Positions 60,654 to 64,000 of a stretch of 64,000 nt of DNA are shown here, one piece after another. The DNA is taken from NCBI RefSeq assembly GCF_002848345.1, contig NZ_CP025429.1:1798001-1862000 (forward strand). Direction: 5' to 3'. This stretch comes from Chromobacterium sp. ATCC 53434 (GTDB lineage: Bacteria; Pseudomonadota; Gammaproteobacteria; Burkholderiales; Chromobacteriaceae). Made by a program: the position numbers and the translations under genes. Position 1 is the first letter of the stretch. The number at the start of each line of letters is the position of its first letter. Below the pieces are notes generated by a model. The model was not told where the DNA came from. It ran no database searches and saw only the letters and a list, made by a program, of their open reading frames with translations.

Positions 60654-61733
60654 TTGATTGATAACACGATTCCGCGTTGGACCATTGTCACCCCTGTATT
60701 GGCCTGGGCCGCCATCGCCGCGTCTTCGGCGGCGGGCGGACAGGCTTTCTATCTGGTTCTGCTGGCGGTTTTGTTGGCGGGAACGGTATTCGCCGCGGTT
60801 CACCACGCCGAGGTGGTGGCGCACAAGGTGGGCGAGCCGTTCGGCACGCTGATCCTGGCGTTGGCGGTGACGGTGATCGAGGTGGCGCTGATCATTTCCT
60901 TCATGCTGGGAGGGGGCGAGGAGAAGCTGGCGCTGGCGCGGGACACCATCTTTTCCGCCATCATGATCACCTGCAACGGCATTCTCGGCATTTGCCTGCT
61001 GCTGGGCGGTTTGCGCCATCGCGAGCAGAATTTCCAGCTCAGCGGCGCCAAGGCTGCCTTGACGGTGCTGGCGGCGATTTCGGTGTTGGCGCTGGTGCTG
61101 CCCAATTACGGCACCAGCCAGCCGGGCCCGCTGCTGTCGTCGTCGCAGTTGGCGTTCACCGGCGTGGTGTCGCTGGTGCTGTACGGCGCTTTCGTGTTTG
61201 TGCAAACCATTCGCCACCGCGATTATTTCCTGGTGGAAGGCAGCCATGACGAGGACGAGCACGCGCCGCCGCCATCGAACAAGATGGCCTTGCTTGCCGT
61301 GGCGATGCTGCTAATTTGTCTGGTCGGGGTGGTGACCCTGGCCAAATTGCTGTCGCCGTCTATCGAGAGCTTCGTCGCGGCCGCCGGCGCGCCGGCGGCG
61401 GTGGTGGGCATCATCATCGCGTCCCTGGTGCTGCTGCCGGAAGGTTTGGCCGCCGCCAATGCGGCGCGGGCGGACCGGGTGCAGACCAGCTTGAACCTGG
61501 CCCTGGGTTCGGCGCTGGCATCGATTGGCCTGACCATTCCCACGGTGGCGATGATTTTCGTGTTCATGGGCGAGCCGCTGATCCTGGGCTTGGAAATCAA
61601 GGAAACCATCTTCCTGTTGCTGACCTTGGTGGCGTGTTCCTTGTCGCTATCGGTGGGGCGCACGACGATTTTGCAGGGCATCGTGCACCTGGTGATCTTC
61701 GCCTCTTTCGTGTTCTTCGCGATCAGTCCCTGA
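60654..61733 (+). CDS. chaA: Calcium/sodium:proton antiporter (ChaA type)
   Basis: A 359-aa inner-membrane antiporter of the CaCA superfamily with about 11 helices. The two inverted alpha-repeat motifs are seen as GEPFGTLILALAVTVIEVALIISFML and VGIIIASLVLLPEGLAAANAARADR, each with the ion-binding Glu. An acidic loop GSHDEDEH separates the halves. The TTG start at 60654 (MIDNTIPRW) has AAGGAA at 6 bases; the frame is open to 60456 but lacks any start signal there. It exports Ca2+, Na+ or K+ at alkaline pH. Confidence 0.9.
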   Translation: MIDNTIPRWTIVTPVLAWAAIAASSAAGGQAFYLVLLAVLLAGTVFAAVHHAEVVAHKVGEPFGTLILALAVTVIEVALIISFMLGGGEEKLALARDTIFSAIMITCNGILGICLLLGGLRHREQNFQLSGAKAALTVLAAISVLALVLPNYGTSQPGPLLSSSQLAFTGVVSLVLYGAFVFVQTIRHRDYFLVEGSHDEDEHAPPPSNKMALLAVAMLLICLVGVVTLAKLLSPSIESFVAAAGAPAAVVGIIIASLVLLPEGLAAANAARADRVQTSLNLALGSALASIGLTIPTVAMIFVFMGEPLILGLEIKETIFLLLTLVACSLSLSVGRTTILQGIVHLVIFASFVFFAISP

Positions 61734-61756
61734 GCTGAGTTTTGTGAGATAAGGCA

Positions 61757-61787
61757 AAAGCCGCCGGCATCTGTGCTGGCGGCTTTT
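61757..61787 (+). terminator. Rho-independent terminator of chaA
   Basis: AAAGCCGCC (61757-61765) pairs with GGCGGCTTT, followed by a T-run (TTTTTTG). It lies 24 bases past the stop codon. Confidence 0.9.
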
Positions 61788-61814
61788 TTGTTTGTGGGCG
61801 AGGTGTTTTACGGC

Positions 61815-61889
61815 CACCTAATTGTTGATTGATATGTTGGCGGTGCGTCGCCCAGTGGTGCGTCGCCCCTTCGGGGTGACGCACCCTAC
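61815..61889. repeat. REP half-element 4
   Basis: Only the right half of a REPIN: core ATTGTTGATTGATATG, a doubled arm (GGTGCGTCGCCC at 61842 and again 15 bases later), then hairpin loop TTC and the terminal CACCCTAC. The left REP is missing. Confidence 0.8.
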
Positions 61890-61935
61890 GGGTGATCGTC
61901 CGGCTTTTCTTGGGTGCCAAACCATTGCGCCGGCC
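61886..61935 (-). pseudogene. Duplicated 3' tail of the FAD monooxygenase gene
   Basis: About 50 bases repeat the end of the monooxygenase gene (62092-62141). Read on the minus strand this copy encodes PAQWFGTQEKPDDHP and a TAG stop; the real gene ends LAQWFGQAQEPNDHP and TAG. Both stops are in the REP terminus. It is separated from the gene by a full REPIN. Confidence 0.75.
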
Positions 61936-61937
61936 AT

Positions 61938-62095
61938 GTAGGGTGCGTCACCCCAACGGGGCGACGCACCGTTTGTTTTCCATTCTCACAGGGGTGGATT
62001 TGGCAGGATATATCGATGGTGCGTCGCCCAACGGTGCGTCGCCCAGCGGTGCGTCGCCCAATGGTGCGTCGCCCCTTCGGGGTGACGCACCCTAC
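61938..62095. repeat. REPIN 5 (expanded doublet)
   Basis: 158 bp. A GTAG hairpin with loop AAC at the left, a core TTTGTTTTCCATTCTC to GGCAGGATATATCGA, then four tandem 15-bp units of the arm (62017-62076) and the inverted hairpin (loop TTC) ending in CTAC. CTA at 62092-62094 is the stop of the monooxygenase gene on the minus strand. Confidence 0.87.
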
Positions 62096-63651
62096 GGGTG
62101 ATCGTTGGGCTCTTGTGCTTGGCCAAACCATTGCGCCAGCGGCGCCGCTATCTCCTTGGCGTCGGGAGCTGTTTCGCTGGCCCAGGCCACGACACCGTCG
62201 GGCCGCACCAGCACGGCGCGCAGGCCGAGGCTGTTCTTGGCCTTCGTCGCTACATAGTCGACCCGCCCTCGCCAAGGCCGTATCGCGGTCGACAGCGGGG
62301 CGTCGGCATCGAAATCCAGCAGCAGCCCCCGGCCATTGCGCAACAGGCAACCGGCCTTCGTTCCGTCTGCAAATTCGAAATCCGGCATGCTGCGACCCGT
62401 CAGCGGATGCCGGCCGGCCAGGTCGTAGCGCAGCGACACGCCCCAGACCCGCTCGGCGAAGTAGCTCGCGCCGTCGACAGTCCCGACCAGGTCGTGGATG
62501 ACGGCCGCTAGCGCGCGGGTGCTGGGCGTGGGGCGCATCAGCGCGACTTGGGCACGCGACCAGTCGAGCACCCGCGCGCCAGCGGGGTGCCGCTCGGCGT
62601 GGTAGCTGTCCAGCAGCCCGGCCGGCGCCGTGCCGCCTAGCGTCGCGGCCAGCTTCCAGCCCAGATTGATCGCGTCGGCTATTCCCAGATTGAGGCCCTG
62701 GCCGCCCAGCGGCGAGTGGATGTGCGCGGCGTCGCCGGCCAGCAACACGCGCCCTCGGCGATATGCCGTCGCCTGACAGGCGCGGTCGGTCCAGGTGGTG
62801 GCAAGCTTGAGGTCGGTCAGCGCCGCGTCCATCCCCGACACGCGGCGCAATACATCCTGTATGCGCTCCCGCGTCAGCGGCTGATGGCGATGACAGGCGC
62901 CGCCGTCGAATTCGACCATGGCGATCACGCCGGGACGCGCGTAGGTGTACATGCCGGTCGGCGTGTAGTGCCGGCCGGGCTGTAGCGCGTGCGGCTCCGC
63001 CAGCGTCGCGTCGACGGTATAGCCGGTGAACTCGGGATCGGTGCCGGCGAATGCGAAGCCGCCGGCCTTGCGAACCGCGCTGCGGCCGCCGTCGCAGCCG
63101 ACCAGCCAACTGCTGCGGAACGCTTCGCCGCCGGCGTGGACGGTCACCTCGTCGTCCGTGGCCAGATAGCCGTCGACGCCGACGCCGCGCAGAATTTCCG
63201 CTCCCATCGCCGACGCCCGGCGGGCCAGGACGCTTTCGAAGACGTCCAGCGCGACCGCCATCGGGGCGTCGGCCGGGCCCGGCAGACGGAAAGGCCAGCT
63301 CGAGGCGTCGATGTCGTCGTGATAGAAGGGGATGCCGGCGAAATGCCCGGCGGCGCGACGCGCTTGCTGCATCCAGTGCGCGCCTGCCTCCGCCTGTCTG
63401 GCCGCGCCGCTGGCGTCGGTCTCGGCGACGACTTCGTCCAGCAGGCCGCGACGGTGCAGCGCTTCGACGGTGGGAATTGACAGGCCGCGCATGCCGAATG
63501 GCAGGCGCTTCAACGGGGACGATGAATCCCTTGCCCGCTCCAGCACCAGGACCGAAAGGCCGAACAGGCGAAGCTCGCAAGCAAGGAAGAGTCCGACGGG
63601 ACCGGCGCCGGCGATGATGTCGTCGTAGGCGGAGGAATGGTGATTGCGCAT
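62092..63651 (-). CDS. FAD-dependent aromatic monooxygenase (PheA/TfdB-like)
   Basis: A 519-aa class A flavoprotein hydroxylase. FAD-binding GAGPVG is at 15-20 and LERA ends the second strand. The DG motif is CDGGRSAVRK; the GD motif is AGDAAHIHSPLGGQGLNLGIADAINLGWKLA. The C-terminal thioredoxin-like domain (about 390-519) is as in phenol hydroxylase and polyketide (rifampicin/tetracycline) monooxygenases. It hydroxylates an aromatic ring using NAD(P)H and O2; the substrate is unknown. Its stop codon lies in REPIN 5, and a copy of its last 15 codons lies beyond that element. Confidence 0.88.
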   Translation of the reverse strand: MRNHHSSAYDDIIAGAGPVGLFLACELRLFGLSVLVLERARDSSSPLKRLPFGMRGLSIPTVEALHRRGLLDEVVAETDASGAARQAEAGAHWMQQARRAAGHFAGIPFYHDDIDASSWPFRLPGPADAPMAVALDVFESVLARRASAMGAEILRGVGVDGYLATDDEVTVHAGGEAFRSSWLVGCDGGRSAVRKAGGFAFAGTDPEFTGYTVDATLAEPHALQPGRHYTPTGMYTYARPGVIAMVEFDGGACHRHQPLTRERIQDVLRRVSGMDAALTDLKLATTWTDRACQATAYRRGRVLLAGDAAHIHSPLGGQGLNLGIADAINLGWKLAATLGGTAPAGLLDSYHAERHPAGARVLDWSRAQVALMRPTPSTRALAAVIHDLVGTVDGASYFAERVWGVSLRYDLAGRHPLTGRSMPDFEFADGTKAGCLLRNGRGLLLDFDADAPLSTAIRPWRGRVDYVATKAKNSLGLRAVLVRPDGVVAWASETAPDAKEIAAPLAQWFGQAQEPNDHP

Positions 63652-63917
63652 GAGGGGCTCCTAAGTCGAGGTTCGGGTATCGATGTTCGACCGGAGCGTT
63701 TCTCGCCTGCAGACCCGCACGGACGAACAATGGGCGCTTGCAGCGCCTGCTGTTCGTCGCGGGGATCTTGTGCGCGAGGCCAAAGACCAGAGCTTTCGTT
63801 ACCGAAAGGACTTGGGCTTACCAGACCAAGCCTGCCTTTTCCGACGCGGCTTTATACCACGCTGGCATGCTGGCTGCAATGGCGGGCGGTTTGTGTTGCG
63901 GGGTGGGGTGTGGGCCG
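63652..63917. other. Region upstream of the monooxygenase gene
   Basis: About 265 bases with no supported gene. It should hold the minus-strand promoter of the monooxygenase. Small inverted repeats occur (for example CTTTCGTTACCGAAAG in 63785-63810), but no regulator site could be named. Confidence 0.35.
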
Positions 63918-63967
63918 ATGGCGCGTCGCCCGGCGGTGCGTCGCCCCGTTGGGGTGACGCACCCTAC
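63918..63967. repeat. REP half-element 6
   Basis: A right-hand REP with one extra 15-bp arm copy (units at 63920 and 63935), hairpin loop GTT, ending CACCCTAC at 63967. Its left partner is absent. The remaining 33 bases of the window show no feature. Confidence 0.8.
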
Positions 63968-64000
63968 GGTGCGGGGCTTGTCCGCGGCGCGGCGGATCAG

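Noticed and set aside
61886-63730. A 614-codon minus-strand frame ending in the duplicated tail
   Set aside because: It lies in a different frame from the monooxygenase gene over most of its length; only the last 15 codons are meaningful, as a duplicated tail.

Overview
The window reads as chromosomal DNA from a GC-rich betaproteobacterium, most likely a Chromobacterium-like member of the Neisseriales. This is inferred from gene content and the very high third-position GC; no rRNA or tRNA gene lies here to confirm it. Most of the first 54.7 kb is dense core or lineage DNA with short intergenic gaps.

Layout. 1-2.4 kb: the 3' end of a patatin/beta-barrel protein, then a secreted lipase with its foldase behind an FNR-type promoter. 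2.4-7.2 kb: trpC, then a nitric-oxide/denitrification group (nnrS, hemerythrin, DUF2249, a second polytopic membrane protein, and a DNR-type regulator). 7.3-14.9 kb: SDR/LysR divergent pair, a MacAB-type efflux operon with its outer-membrane channel, a prolyl-tRNA editing-domain protein, and a TetR gene with two operators in front of a DUF1348 gene. 15.5-20.7 kb: a TldD/PmbA-type pair, aminoacyl-histidine dipeptidase, a DUF2165 membrane protein. 20.7-24 kb: a 160-bp MITE, then dxs-ispA-xseB. 24-30.7 kb: an SDR and a four-gene peptide ABC transporter with a fused double ATPase. 30.7-33.3 kb: two small unknowns, then LysR, PACE and SMR drug-efflux genes.

33.3-48.5 kb is a complete class II cellulose locus: bcsR-Q-A-B-Z-C plus a small TPR gene on the plus strand, meeting bcsE-F-G on the minus strand at a shared terminator. 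BcsG implies phosphoethanolamine-modified cellulose. A periplasmic binding protein, a YtcJ-like amidohydrolase and valS follow.

From 54.7 kb the character changes. An AT-rich gene of probable DUF6236 type lies between the valS terminator and an intact IS630-family element. Then come a phage-type Bro-N gene with an Ash/Icd-like leader, an Rrf2 regulator with an alpha/beta hydrolase, a cation:proton antiporter and a FAD monooxygenase. This last 7 kb is strewn with REP/REPIN elements (GTAG-led imperfect hairpins in inverted pairs). Some of them supply the stop codons of neighbouring genes. In two places the unit 'gene 3' tail plus REP' is duplicated. That REPIN/tail pattern and the AT-rich island are the least ordinary parts of the window.
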